Assembly: GCA_029863175.1 (NCBI GenBank)
Contig: JAOTVX010000020.1
Span: forward strand, 1-59,821
Reading direction: 5' to 3'
From: Betaproteobacteria bacterium
GTDB lineage: Bacteria > Pseudomonadota > Gammaproteobacteria > Burkholderiales > SG8-41
DNA length: 59,821 nt
The stretch's first letter is position 1. Each line of letters begins with the position of its first letter. Positions 1 through 7,811 of the stretch are shown one piece after another. Made by a program: the position numbers and the translations under genes. The notes beneath the pieces are model-generated. The model saw only the letters and a list, made by a program, of their open reading frames with translations, ran no database searches and was not told the DNA's origin.

Positions 1-442
1 TGCGCGTGGGATCAAACGGATTCGTCGTCGGACCCGAATAGCCAATGGCGAATTCGGTGGTGACGCTTTTGCCGACGATGATGGCGCCGCCTTTTCTGAG
101 GGCGGCAACGCACGCGGCGTCCTGGCCAGATTGCCAACCCTTGAATGCGGGATTGTTCATTTGGGTTGGCAGATCGGCTGTGGCAATGATGTCCTTGACC
201 GCGATCGGAAATCCGTCCACGGCCGAAAGCGGCTTGCCCGCTTTGTAGCGCCGCGTCGACGCGTCCGCCGCCTTGCGCGCCGCAGCAATGTTCAGCGTCA
301 CGAAAGCCTTGACCGTCCGGTCGCGCGTGCTGATGACATCGATGCAACGCTCGAGAAACTCACGCGGCGTGCGCTTGCCTGCGACAAAGTCAGGCACGAC
401 TGCGGCGAACGACAGAATGTTCGGATTATTCCAGAATCGCAT
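1..442 (-). CDS. Amidase-signature hydrolase, N-terminal part (runs off the window)
   Basis: The first 147 residues of an amidase-signature (AS) family enzyme, which hydrolyses an amide bond to acid and ammonia. It starts at ATG 442-440 with GGGAGTGGG just upstream. After a helical start (PDFVAGKRTPREFLERC) comes the hallmark segment GFPIAVKDII, whose Lys is the general base of the Ser-cisSer-Lys triad, then GKSVTTEFAIGYSG. The Ser-rich catalytic loop lies beyond the window edge. The AS fold is clear. The substrate cannot be read from this part (GatA-like, indoleacetamide or arylamide hydrolase are all possible). It is divergent from the secreted protein at 531. Confidence 0.9.
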   Translation of the reverse strand, partial: MRFWNNPNILSFAAVVPDFVAGKRTPREFLERCIDVISTRDRTVKAFVTLNIAAARKAADASTRRYKAGKPLSAVDGFPIAVKDIIATADLPTQMNNPAFKGWQSGQDAACVAALRKGGAIIVGKSVTTEFAIGYSGPTTNPFDPTR

Positions 443-482
443 TTCCCACTCCCTTCAGGCTGGCAGCCGGCGGTCAGCGCGT

Positions 483-488
483 TATAAT
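483..488 (+). promoter_or_regulatory. Candidate -10 box for the gene at 531
   Basis: A perfect TATAAT lies 43 bp before the ATG at 531, in the divergent gap with the amidase. The best -35 partner is weak (TGGCAG at 461-466, 16-bp spacer), so only the -10 is convincing. Confidence 0.45.
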
Positions 489-530
489 GCCACCACAAGC
501 TGTTTATACGAACACGAAGGAGCACACGGG

Positions 531-1037
531 ATGAAGCGCTCGATCGTGGCTTGTTGCGCCATTGCAATCGCGCTGGCGCCTTCTGTTGCCTCGGCGCAGA
601 GCAAGAAGCGCGCCAAGAACAAGATCGAGAGGCTGGCGTGCAAGCTGGGCGACAAAGACCGCCACGCCCGCATCGGGGTCGAGCTCGTCAATCGCAAAGT
701 CAAACGGTTTGCCTACTACAGCAAGTTGAAGCCGCGCACCTGCTCGATTAACGTGGAGCGCGATGGACCTTACAGCTTGTGGCAAGACACCGGCCGCTTC
801 ACCTATGTCACGACTGAAAACGGGCGCTTTCTCATCGAGAACCGGCAGCGCGAGGTGCATTTCATCTTCCGCGAAGTCGATCGCCATTTCTACTGCGGTA
901 TGGAGCCCGGACGGATCAACGGGAGCCTGACGGTCATCCGCGGCAAGCGTGAATGCAAGCTAGAGGGTGTCATGCGAGCCCACGATACGGACGACCTGGC
1001 GCCAGGCGAGGCTGTTGCTACGCCGGGCCGGCATTAA
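531..1037 (+). CDS. Small secreted protein, function unknown
   Basis: A protein of 168 residues. I start it at ATG 531 because the Sec signal peptide then sits at the very N-terminus: MKRSIV, a hydrophobic stretch to about residue 20, and cleavage after ASA before QSKKRAK. The open frame reaches back to 273, but that part codes for no recognisable leader. The mature part is basic (KKRAKNK) with several cysteines (LACKLG, RTCSIN, FYCGM, RECKLE) that could form two disulfides in the periplasm. I do not recognise a family. It converges on the CoA-transferase gene, with a gap of 73 bp. Confidence 0.75.
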   Translation: MKRSIVACCAIAIALAPSVASAQSKKRAKNKIERLACKLGDKDRHARIGVELVNRKVKRFAYYSKLKPRTCSINVERDGPYSLWQDTGRFTYVTTENGRFLIENRQREVHFIFREVDRHFYCGMEPGRINGSLTVIRGKRECKLEGVMRAHDTDDLAPGEAVATPGRH

Positions 1038-1110
1038 GAGATCGGATTTTGTGTGCCAGTTCCGCGGCAGGGCTACGCGCGCAGCCGCGCTGTGATCCTG
1101 CGGTCTCAAC

Positions 1111-2334
1111 TCAGGTCGAGGCGACGGTGTTCTCTCGCAAGCGGTCGTAGAGCACGCCGTCGGTGAAAAGGCTGTCCACTTCGGTGTCGCTGTAGCCGAG
1201 GCTCTTCACCATTTCCACCGAATGCTGGCCGAGCCATGGCGCCGCCTTGCGGATCGAGGCGAGCTCGCCCGTAGATTTCACCGGCAGGCCGAGCATTTTC
1301 ATGCGGCCGATCACGGGATGATCCATCTCGACCACCATATCGCGCGCCTTGATGTGGGCATCGGCGAGAGTCTGCGCGTACGTGTAGACCGGGCCGCCGG
1401 GCACCTCGGCCGCGTCCAGTTTCTCGACCCAGTGAGCGGTAGGCTGGGTTGCAAACACAGACTCAATCTCGCGCTCGAGCTCGTCGATGTTCGTGAGCCG
1501 TGAGGGCAGGTCGGCGAAGCGCGCGTCAGTCAGCCATTCGGGCTTGTTGCACACCTTCGTGCAGAAGTTCTGCCACAGTTTCGTGTTGTTGGCGCCGACG
1601 GTTACATAGCCGTCCTGCGTCTTGTAGGCCTGGTAGGGCGTGGAGCGCCGGTGGCGCGTGCCGGTCGCGATCGGCAGTTCGCCCGCGCCGAAGTACGCGC
1701 CGGCCTCCCAGAACGTCCAAGCGAGCGGCGCTTCGAGCAGCGAAGTCTCCAGGTATTGCCCCGCACCGGTCTTCAGACGCTGGATGTAGGCGCCGAGGAT
1801 GCTGTAGAGTGCCGTGACGCCGCTCGCGATGTCGTTCATGGCAATCCCGACTTTCGCCGGCCGCCCGCCGGGGTAGCCGGTCATCATCATGATGCCGGAC
1901 ATGCCCTGCGCGACGATATCGAAGCCGCCCTTCTTTCCGTACGGTCCGGTCTGGCCAAAGCCGGACATGGAAGCATAGATGATGCCGGGATTGATCTTGC
2001 GGATCGTGTCGTAGTCAACGCCAAGCTTGCGGGTCACTCCGGGACGGAAATTTTCCGTGATGACGTTGGCCTTGGCGGCGAGCTTCATGAAAATGTCCTT
2101 GCCGCGCGGGTCCTTGATGTTGAGCCCGAGGCTCTTCTTATTGCGGTTGAGCACCGCGAAGCAGTAGCTCTCGCCGTTGACCTGGGGGTCAAAGTGCCGC
2201 GTGGTGTCGCCTTCCGGGACGTTCTCGACCTTGACCACGTCGGCGCCCATGTCGCCGAGGACCATGGTGCAGTAGGGTCCGGCCATGACGCTCGTGAGAT
2301 CGAGCACCCGGACGTCTTCAAGGGGCAGTGCCAT
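1111..2334 (-). CDS. Class III CoA-transferase (CaiB/BaiF family)
   Basis: A 407-residue family III CoA-transferase, the usual length. These enzymes move CoA between carboxylic acids through a covalent Asp-CoA intermediate. The N-terminus (LPLEDVRVLDLTSVMAGPYC, then LGDMGADVVKVENVPEGD) is the classic CaiB opening. Further on come NRNKKSLGLNIKDPRG, SGFGQTGPYGKKGGFD, whose final Asp is the expected catalytic residue, and the ATGTRHRRSTPYQAY segment. The start at 2334 has GGAG about 10 bp upstream, and the longer open frame to 3069 is antisense to the Bug gene. It is divergent from that receptor gene, so the pair may share control. Substrate unknown. Confidence 0.93.
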   Translation of the reverse strand: MALPLEDVRVLDLTSVMAGPYCTMVLGDMGADVVKVENVPEGDTTRHFDPQVNGESYCFAVLNRNKKSLGLNIKDPRGKDIFMKLAAKANVITENFRPGVTRKLGVDYDTIRKINPGIIYASMSGFGQTGPYGKKGGFDIVAQGMSGIMMMTGYPGGRPAKVGIAMNDIASGVTALYSILGAYIQRLKTGAGQYLETSLLEAPLAWTFWEAGAYFGAGELPIATGTRHRRSTPYQAYKTQDGYVTVGANNTKLWQNFCTKVCNKPEWLTDARFADLPSRLTNIDELEREIESVFATQPTAHWVEKLDAAEVPGGPVYTYAQTLADAHIKARDMVVEMDHPVIGRMKMLGLPVKSTGELASIRKAAPWLGQHSVEMVKSLGYSDTEVDSLFTDGVLYDRLRENTVAST

Positions 2335-2520
2335 CAAAATTTTCTCCAAAAAATCAGGCGCCAAGAAGAACTTCTTGGCCCTAACCGTGTCACAGATCGG
2401 GGCGTCCAGTATAGCGGATGGTCGACGCGGCGGCGGCGGGCGGGTTACAGTACGGTCACTTCCTGCTGTTGATGGCCGCGTAATGGCAGAATCAACGAAA
2501 ACAAACCTAGGAGGAAAAGC

Positions 2521-3492
2521 ATGAAATCCTGTTTCCGTATAGTCGTGCCCGCGATTCTCGCGGCGTTCTTTTTCCCCATTGCCACCATTGCCCACGCAGC
2601 GTATCCGGACAAGCCGGTGCGTGTGCTCGTCGTATTCCCGCCAGGGGGGTCCAACGATGTCACGGCTCGCATCGTGTTCCGGAAGGTCGAAGAGAACATG
2701 AAGAAGAGGTTCACGATTGAAAACCGCGGCGGCGCGGCCGGCAGTATGGGCGCTGCCATAGTGGCGAAAAGCCCGGCCGATGGCTACACCGTCATGGTGC
2801 AGTCCACGACGCACATCGCGAATGCGTTTATGTACAAGGGCAAGCTGCCGTACGATACGCTGGGTGATTTCATCGGATTGACGCCACTCGCGAGACAGGT
2901 GGGCGTACTGGTCGTGCACCCGTCGTTGCCGGTGAAATCGATCCCGCAGCTCATCGCGCTGGCGAAGAAGCAGCCCGGGGAGTTGAATTACGGTACCGCG
3001 GGGCTGGGGAGCTTTGTGCACCTCAATTGTGCGATGTTTGTCGAAATGTCGGGAACAAACATGGTGCATGTGCCATACCGCGGCGGTGGCCCCTCGTCCG
3101 TTGCGCTAATTTCCGGCGAGACCGAGTTAACGATCGCCACGATCGGCTCGATGTTCCGGCATATCAAGGCCAAGCGGGTGCGGCCGTTGGGGGTGACTTC
3201 CAAGGAGCGAAGCAGCAAGTTCCCGAATCTTCCGGCGATTGGCGAGTTCGTACCGGGATTCGAGTTCACGGCTTGGGTCGGCGCGTTTGTGCCCGCCGGG
3301 ACACCCCAGGCGATCGTCACAAAGCTCAATCTGGAGCTCAAGAAGGCGCTCTCCGATCCCAAGACCGCGAAACTGTTGACCGACGTGACCTTGGACCCGA
3401 TGTACATGACACCTGATCAGTTCGCCGTTCGCCTGAAATCCGACTACGCCCGGTATGAGGGGCTCATGAAAAAAATCGGCGTAATCGAGTAA
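2521..3492 (+). CDS. Bug/TctC-family periplasmic solute receptor
   Basis: A 323-residue tripartite-tricarboxylate-transporter receptor, the periplasmic binding protein that hands carboxylates to a TctAB permease. Signal peptide at residues 1-26 (hydrophobic core to AHA), then YPDKPVRVLVVFPPGGSNDVTAR, the Bug ligand-loop signature. VVAKSPADGYTVMVQ, YGTAGLGSF and MVHVPYRGGGPS are the other typical Bug segments. A strong AGGAGG precedes ATG 2521. No tctA or tctB lies beside it. In Betaproteobacteria such orphan Bug genes are common and sit next to catabolic genes, here a CoA-transferase and an SDR. Ligand unknown. Confidence 0.93.
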   Translation: MKSCFRIVVPAILAAFFFPIATIAHAAYPDKPVRVLVVFPPGGSNDVTARIVFRKVEENMKKRFTIENRGGAAGSMGAAIVAKSPADGYTVMVQSTTHIANAFMYKGKLPYDTLGDFIGLTPLARQVGVLVVHPSLPVKSIPQLIALAKKQPGELNYGTAGLGSFVHLNCAMFVEMSGTNMVHVPYRGGGPSSVALISGETELTIATIGSMFRHIKAKRVRPLGVTSKERSSKFPNLPAIGEFVPGFEFTAWVGAFVPAGTPQAIVTKLNLELKKALSDPKTAKLLTDVTLDPMYMTPDQFAVRLKSDYARYEGLMKKIGVIE

Positions 3493-3538
3493 AGGCGTTA
3501 CCCGCGACACGTGCGGTGTCGCAAGTTCTAGTAGGAGA

Positions 3539-3569
3539 CAATCAGGCCACCCTGCGGGTGGCCTGATTG
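3539..3569 (+). terminator. Strong hairpin after the Bug gene
   Basis: A perfect 14-bp inverted repeat (left arm 3539-3552, right arm 3556-3569, loop TGC) lies 47 bp after the Bug stop codon. No T-run follows, so it may be a terminator-like or mRNA-protecting hairpin rather than a classic intrinsic terminator. Confidence 0.6.
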
Positions 3570-3619
3570 CATTTCGGTAAGCGATTCCGCAGACTCCACC
3601 TTTATCAGCCGGACAACCA

Positions 3620-4414
3620 ATGGATCTGGGCATCAAGAGCGAGACGGCGCTGGTCGTGGGCGCCAGCGAGGGTATCGGTTACGAGAGCGCGAAGGGGCTG
3701 CTGGAGGAGGGCGCACGGGTTCTCATATGTTCGCGCAGTGCGGACAAGCTGAAACGCGCGGCCGCGCAACTCAAGAAGGCGACCGGGGTTGAGCCGTCAT
3801 GGTTCGCCGCCGATCTCACGAAGGCTGGGGATGTCGCGCGGCTCCACGACTGGCTTGGAGGTGAAGTATCCGCTCTCGACATCCTGGTAACAGCCGTCGG
3901 CGGCAGCCGGCGCGCGCTGTTCGAGGAGCTTGACGACGCGGCGTGGGTCGCGAACTACGAATTCAACGTCCTCGGCGCCGTGCGCGTGATCCGTGCGGCG
4001 CTCGAGCCGCTCAAGCGGTCGAAGACCGGCGGGCGGATCGTGATTCTCGGCGCCGCCGGTGCCCGCATGCCTTATCCCAATCAGGTGGTGTCCAACGTGC
4101 ACAAGGCGGGTCTGATCGCGCTCGTGAAGACGCTGGGCGCCGAATTCCAACCTCACAATATCCGCGTAAACTCCGTCTCACCCGGACGCACGCTGACGCA
4201 ACTGTGGACCACGCGGGCCGAGAAACTCGGCCGGGAACGCGGGGTGAAGCCGGAGGAGGTCATCCACGAGTTCGCCGAGGAGATCCCGATGAAGCGCTTT
4301 GGCCGGCCGGAGGAGATCGCGGCGATGGTGGTGTTCCTGGCCTCGCACAAGGCGAGCTATGTCAATTGCCAGTCTATACTGGTGGACGGCGGTATCGCCC
4401 GGGGCTTAATTTAA
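3620..4414 (+). CDS. SDR-family oxidoreductase without the usual catalytic Tyr
   Basis: A 264-residue classical-length short-chain dehydrogenase/reductase. The cofactor loop is VVGASEGIG (residues 10-18), R41 after LICS could favour NADP, and VTAVGG stands where NNAG is usual. In the active-site region the canonical Tyr-x-x-x-Lys reads S-N-V-H-K, so Ser replaces Tyr, and the catalytic Ser strand reads ILGAAGARM. C-terminal IRVNSVSPGRT and the final SILVDGG are normal. A known SDR subgroup has SN at this place, so the enzyme may be active but is atypical. It follows the Bug receptor after a hairpin. Substrate unknown. Confidence 0.85.
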   Translation: MDLGIKSETALVVGASEGIGYESAKGLLEEGARVLICSRSADKLKRAAAQLKKATGVEPSWFAADLTKAGDVARLHDWLGGEVSALDILVTAVGGSRRALFEELDDAAWVANYEFNVLGAVRVIRAALEPLKRSKTGGRIVILGAAGARMPYPNQVVSNVHKAGLIALVKTLGAEFQPHNIRVNSVSPGRTLTQLWTTRAEKLGRERGVKPEEVIHEFAEEIPMKRFGRPEEIAAMVVFLASHKASYVNCQSILVDGGIARGLI

Positions 4415-4558
4415 CCGCAGATACACGCGGATGTACTCATTCGACAAACCCCGAACCCCGTCGTTTAGCCGCCGATGGACGCCGATAAACGCCGATAAAA
4501 TCGAGAACTGAACCGCTGAGACGCCGAGAGAAACTATTATTGAACCGCGGAGACGCGG
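4414..4558. repeat. Intergenic repeat cassette: CGCAGATA/CGCCGATAAA words plus a GAACCGC(T/G)GAGACGC pair
   Basis: It begins at the SDR stop codon with CCGCAGATACACGCGGAT and continues as CCGCCGATGGACGCCGATAAACGCCGATAAA. Two copies of GAACCGCYGAGACGCYGAGAGAA follow (about 4508 and 4541). It is non-coding and fills most of the gap to the bicupin gene. Confidence 0.75.
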
Positions 4559-4615
4559 AGAGAAGCAAAACACGATTTACCTTTCACGGTTCACGTTTCA
4601 TGGAGGAGGATTGCG

Positions 4616-5473
4616 ATGGCTCTAAAGTATCCGTTGGTGCACGTTGACGATGTCCGTCCCGAGAACATGAAGGAAGGCGAGGGCTGGGCCATTTCCGAAT
4701 TCCGGCTTCCCATCTCGGGCAAGAACGGGAGCTCCACGACGCTCTTCCATTCCATCTTCCGGCCCGGCTCCACACACGCCAAGCACCTCCACCGCAACTG
4801 CGACGAGATCGCTGTTTACCTGAAGGGCCATGGCACGGTCGGGCAGCGGAACGAGCGCACCGAGGTCCGCGCGGGCCACTGCCGTGTCATGCCCAAAGGG
4901 GCGGAGCACTTCTTCTTCAACGAGACGAAAAACGAGGAAGCGCTCGTGATCGGTTTCTACGTCGGCGCGAAGAGCGTCGCGGACACCGGCTACGAGTTCC
5001 GCGGCCACGTGACCGAAGCGGACCTCAAATTGGCCCGGGGCAAGGCTTTCAGCGATGGCGTCCTCGTTCACATTGACGAAGTGAAGCCCTCCCGGATGAA
5101 CGCGGAGGACGGCTGGAGCATCACCGATTTCCGCATGCCGATCGGCCGCCATAATGGGAGCCCCACCACTCTCTTCTGGGCGAAGTTCCTCCCGGGCGCC
5201 GTGCACAAGAAGCACCGGCACGAGAGCTGCGAGGAGCTCTACTACATCGTCCGGGGCCACGGCCTGGCGGGCGCGGGCGCGGACCGCGCCGAAGTACGGA
5301 GCGGCCACGTCCACTACATTCCCAAGGGCGTCGAGCACTTTCTTTACAACCTGAGCAAGACCGAGCCCCTCGAGGCCATCGGCATTTACGTTGGCGCGGG
5401 GAGCGTCGAGGAAACCGGCTACGTCTACACGGGCGAGGTGACCGAGGCGGACATCAAGGCCCAGACGGCGTAA
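4616..5473 (+). CDS. Bicupin (tandem cupin_2) protein
   Basis: A 285-residue protein built from two homologous cupin halves (about 1-135 and 148-283). Both open alike (LVHVDDVRPENM versus LVHIDEVKPSRM), and both carry metal-binding motif 1: H57, H59, E64 in the first half and H200, H202, E207 in the second. Motif 2 is GAEHFFFN and GVEHFLYN. No signal peptide, so it is cytoplasmic. The fold suggests a metal-dependent isomerase, dioxygenase or sugar/acid-binding protein, and nothing picks one. ATG 4616 has GGAGGA upstream. It stands alone with a strong terminator behind it. Confidence 0.85.
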   Translation: MALKYPLVHVDDVRPENMKEGEGWAISEFRLPISGKNGSSTTLFHSIFRPGSTHAKHLHRNCDEIAVYLKGHGTVGQRNERTEVRAGHCRVMPKGAEHFFFNETKNEEALVIGFYVGAKSVADTGYEFRGHVTEADLKLARGKAFSDGVLVHIDEVKPSRMNAEDGWSITDFRMPIGRHNGSPTTLFWAKFLPGAVHKKHRHESCEELYYIVRGHGLAGAGADRAEVRSGHVHYIPKGVEHFLYNLSKTEPLEAIGIYVGAGSVEETGYVYTGEVTEADIKAQTA

Positions 5474-5507
5474 TAAATAGCGTCGGCTGACGCCGACGCT
5501 ATTTATT
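5472..5507 (+). terminator. Palindromic terminator of the bicupin gene
   Basis: A perfect inverted repeat with 16-bp arms (5472-5487 and 5492-5507) and a 4-base loop TGAC overlaps the TAA stop. The outer ends are A/T-rich (AATAAATA and TATTTATT), so the hairpin can act as an intrinsic terminator in either direction. Confidence 0.85.
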
Positions 5508-5562
5508 TAGAGGAAAAGCGAATTTCCATTCGCCGGGCACCAGTCACCCTTCACGGCTTTCA

Positions 5563-5634
5563 AGCGCCGCAAATAAACGCAGATAAAACCCATGGGCCAG
5601 ACTCAAATTTTCATAAGTCGAGCCTGGCCCCTTT
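5563..5634. repeat. Intergenic repeats: AATAAACGCAGATAAAA, then a GGGCCAG..CTGGCCCC imperfect hairpin
   Basis: 5571-5588 carries the CGCAGATAAA word seen in other gaps. It is followed by GGGCCAGACTC at 5593 and GAGCCTGGCCCC ending near 5631, which pair as an imperfect stem. Similar arrangements with other words occur near 27437 and 57266. Confidence 0.55.
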
Positions 5635-5660
5635 TACTGTTTATGAAGAGTATGGGAAGA

Positions 5661-5918
5661 TTAAGAGTACCTCAAGACGAGATACGCAATAGCCGCTATA
5701 CAGGCAAGAATGCCGGGAACCGCGACTAGAGTCACGGTTCTTTGACGCTGCAATGCAAGCCGCTGGAGACCAACTGATTCGGCGATGCTTTCCCTGGACT
5801 TCTTGATCTGCTCCGTTGTAATTGCTTGCTGCGCAGACAGCAACCTGATGATTTCACGCTGCCCTTCTCGAATGTCGCGAAGGGTCTCGAGCACTTGCTG
5901 TTCGATTTCTTGGCTCAT
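5661..5918 (-). CDS. Small coiled-coil protein with C-terminal membrane anchor
   Basis: An 85-residue protein if started at ATG 5918; a GTG at 5930 would add four residues. Residues 1-55 are charged and heptad-like (EIEQQVLETLRDIREGQREIIRLL, then EQIKKSRESIAESVGLQRLALQRQR) and should form a coiled coil. Residues 61-83 (TLVAVPGILACIAAIAYLVLRY) make one membrane helix at the C-terminus, a tail-anchor layout. I do not recognise a family. It lies in the AT-richer patch 5.5-6.8 kb, next to a palindromic element and the DUF2780 gene, which hints at an acquired patch. Confidence 0.65.
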   Translation of the reverse strand: MSQEIEQQVLETLRDIREGQREIIRLLSAQQAITTEQIKKSRESIAESVGLQRLALQRQRTVTLVAVPGILACIAAIAYLVLRYS

Positions 5919-6014
5919 GGTTCTAATCACGCCGGCCTTTGCGCGCGCGGGCCGACATGCAAGCGTACGATCGCAGTTACAGTGACATATCAGGTGGCCG
6001 TTATGTTGTTTCTT

Positions 6015-6097
6015 AGAGCCCGTAACACATAGTCGGGTGCACGTAATCAGCCAAAAACGTGACAGCGCGGCGTGGCTTTCAATGTGTTACGGGCTCT
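6015..6097. mobile_element. 83-bp palindromic (MITE-like) element, copy 1
   Basis: Perfect 16-bp terminal inverted repeats (AGAGCCCGTAACACAT at 6015-6030 and its reverse complement at 6082-6097) enclose a centre with CGTGACAGCGCGGCGTG. A second copy of the same length, orientation and internal motif lies at 6701-6783. Too small to code for anything. Confidence 0.7.
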
Positions 6098-6102
6098 TAA
6101 TG

Positions 6103-6486
6103 CTATTTCAATACTTTCTCCAGTATGCCTTTGGCAGCATCACCACCCTTTGACTGGACGAAGGAGATAACGATGGGAATAAATTTTCCGATCATGCCAG
6201 CATCCAAATTAAGATTCTTGAACCCACCCGCAAGACTGGCGAGATTTCCAAGCTGCCCGGCTCCTCCACCCAATGATGAAGCCAATCCGCCAAGGGCACT
6301 CGCCACACCACCAGTTTCTGGCGCTGAGGATATCAGATCATCAACGCCGGGAACGGCACTGGCAACCTTGCTAAATTCGCCAGATCCCAACTTGTCCTTT
6401 GCCATCTTGAACAAGAGTCCAGATCCTCCTTTGGCCTGTTGCTCTGAAATTCCAAGTTGACTTGTTAGTGTTTGAAGTAGTTCCAT
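6103..6486 (-). CDS. DUF2780 family protein (VcgC/VcgE-like)
   Basis: A 127-residue protein matching DUF2780 over its whole length. Opening MELLQTLTSQLGISEQQAKG, then a Gly/Ala/Ser-rich middle (SALGGLASSLGGGAGQLGNLASLAGGF) and the close MIGKFIPIVISFVQSKGGDAAKGILEKVLK. No signal peptide. Function unknown; the helical, Gly-rich make-up resembles small stress or surface-related proteins. The start is secure: AAAGGAGAA lies 8 bp before ATG 6486. The gene sits alone between the two 83-bp palindromes and is less GC-rich than its neighbours. Confidence 0.88.
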   Translation of the reverse strand: MELLQTLTSQLGISEQQAKGGSGLLFKMAKDKLGSGEFSKVASAVPGVDDLISSAPETGGVASALGGLASSLGGGAGQLGNLASLAGGFKNLNLDAGMIGKFIPIVISFVQSKGGDAAKGILEKVLK

Positions 6487-6700
6487 CAGTAATTTCTCCT
6501 TTCACGATTGCCATCTAATGAACAAGCTCGGTAGTGTGAGAAGGCGTCAGCCTTAATGTTGCCGTCGGCCGGACGTCGGGGAGCTGAACATCATACTCGC
6601 TCGATTGCGCCCAGTCGAAGTGATTTTCACTAGCCGGCACGACGGCAATAGGTTCAATCCGCCCAAAATGTTTTATCCGCTATTCGGATCGGGGCATTTG
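6487..6700. other. Non-coding stretch upstream of the DUF2780 gene
   Basis: No open frame or RNA gene is visible. It should hold the promoter of the DUF2780 gene, but I cannot pick a convincing -35/-10 pair. It ends at palindrome copy 2. Confidence 0.4.
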
Positions 6701-6783
6701 GAGTCCCTAACACAATGAAAGGCGCGTGCGTCGCGAGCCAGAATCGTGACAGCGCAGCGTGTGTTTCATTGTGTTAGGGGCTC
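6701..6783. mobile_element. 83-bp palindromic (MITE-like) element, copy 2
   Basis: 20-bp terminal inverted repeats with one mismatch (6701-6720 and 6764-6783) share the TAACACA core of copy 1, and the internal CGTGACAGCGCAGCGTG is at the same offset. It abuts the TAA stop of the sucD-like gene. Confidence 0.7.
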
Positions 6784-7662
6784 TTAGTTCAGGCGTGAGC
6801 TGATCCCAGCGACCATTGCGGTGAGCGAGCCGAATACTTCGGCGCCGGCGGTGTCCAGCGCGGTACGCTTGGTGGCAAAGGTTCCATGCGCACCGTGGAC
6901 CAAGGCGCCGGCATGGCCCATGGTGACGCCTTCGGGTGCGCTCCTGCCGGCGATCAAGGCGAACACGGGTTTGGCGAATCGCTGCGCGGTGAGCGCGGCG
7001 GCGAACTCCTCTTCTTCGCTGCCGCCGATCTCACCGATGATGAGCACGCCTTCGGTCCCGGCATCGGCCGCGTAGAAGGGCACCAGGTCGGCGAAGCGGG
7101 TGCCTTTGACTGGATCGCCGCCGACGCCGACCCAGACGGAAGTGCCGACGCCTTTTTGCGCAAGGCGGTAGCCCGCTTCGTAGGAGAGGGTTCCGGACTT
7201 CGACATCAGCCCCAGCCGCCCCGGCTTGAGCGAATCATCCGGCAGGAATCCGAGTTTTGTCTCACCCGCTACGGCCATCCCTGGTGAAGATGCCCCGATC
7301 CAGATTGCGCCTGATGCGCGCACCGACTCGCGTGCCCTGATCGCATCGTGAACCGGCATTCCCTCGGTGGGCGTTACCAGGTAACGGATACCGGCGTCCA
7401 ATGCTTCCCGCATCGCGCCCAGCAACTGCATCGCGCCCACGAAGAGCACGCTGGCCGTGGCGCCGGTCGCGGCGACCGCTTGGCGGCATTCCGCGAACAC
7501 GGGCACCCCGCTGACCTCGCGCACCTTGGTGCCGGGAGACACGCCGCCGACGACGCGCGTGCCGTAGTCCATCATGAGCCGGCTATGCAGCTGGCCCGCC
7601 CTTCCTGTGATCCCCTGCACGATTACTGGGGTGCTTCTATCGATTCGAGGATTGATGCTCAT
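6784..7662 (-). CDS. Succinyl-CoA synthetase alpha-subunit-like protein (acyl-CoA ligase)
   Basis: A 292-residue SucD homologue. The CoA-binding Rossmann part opens with VIVQGITGRAGQLHS and GGVSPG. IGASSPG and MSKSGTLSYEAG are typical ligase segments, and the active His that carries the phosphate is H250 in MGHAGALVHG. With the adjacent beta-like subunit it should form an ATP- or GDP-dependent acyl-CoA synthetase. The pair sits with an enoyl-CoA hydratase and no TCA-cycle genes, so I infer a catabolic carboxylate rather than succinate itself (malate-CoA ligase type enzymes are an option). Its stop codon touches palindrome copy 2. Confidence 0.9.
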   Translation of the reverse strand: MSINPRIDRSTPVIVQGITGRAGQLHSRLMMDYGTRVVGGVSPGTKVREVSGVPVFAECRQAVAATGATASVLFVGAMQLLGAMREALDAGIRYLVTPTEGMPVHDAIRARESVRASGAIWIGASSPGMAVAGETKLGFLPDDSLKPGRLGLMSKSGTLSYEAGYRLAQKGVGTSVWVGVGGDPVKGTRFADLVPFYAADAGTEGVLIIGEIGGSEEEEFAAALTAQRFAKPVFALIAGRSAPEGVTMGHAGALVHGAHGTFATKRTALDTAGAEVFGSLTAMVAGISSRLN

Positions 7663-7685
7663 TCGATAATGCTCGTGTTACACGG

Positions 7686-7810
7686 GTGATGAATAATGGT
7701 GATGAAAAATGGTGATGAGAGATGGTGATGAAAACCGTAGTGCAGTTGAAGAGCTTTTTCCATCACCAGTAATCATCACCAGTACCCATCACCAGTTCTC
7801 ATCACCATTT
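7686..7810. repeat. TGGTGATGA/TCATCACCA palindromic cassette, copy A1
   Basis: Three to four (A)TGGTGATGA words, a 30-bp centre (7731-7759), then four CATCACCA words. It fills the gap between the sucC-like stop codon (7812) and the sucD-like start, inside a co-directional pair. Confidence 0.85.
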
Positions 7811-7811
7811 G

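Noticed and set aside
1651..2472. A 273-codon plus-strand frame opposite the CoA-transferase
   Set aside because: Antisense shadow in high-GC sequence; the minus-strand frame has the complete CaiB motif set.
3539..3569. Hairpin after the Bug gene as a riboswitch
   Set aside because: A simple perfect stem with three-base loop and no conserved aptamer core.
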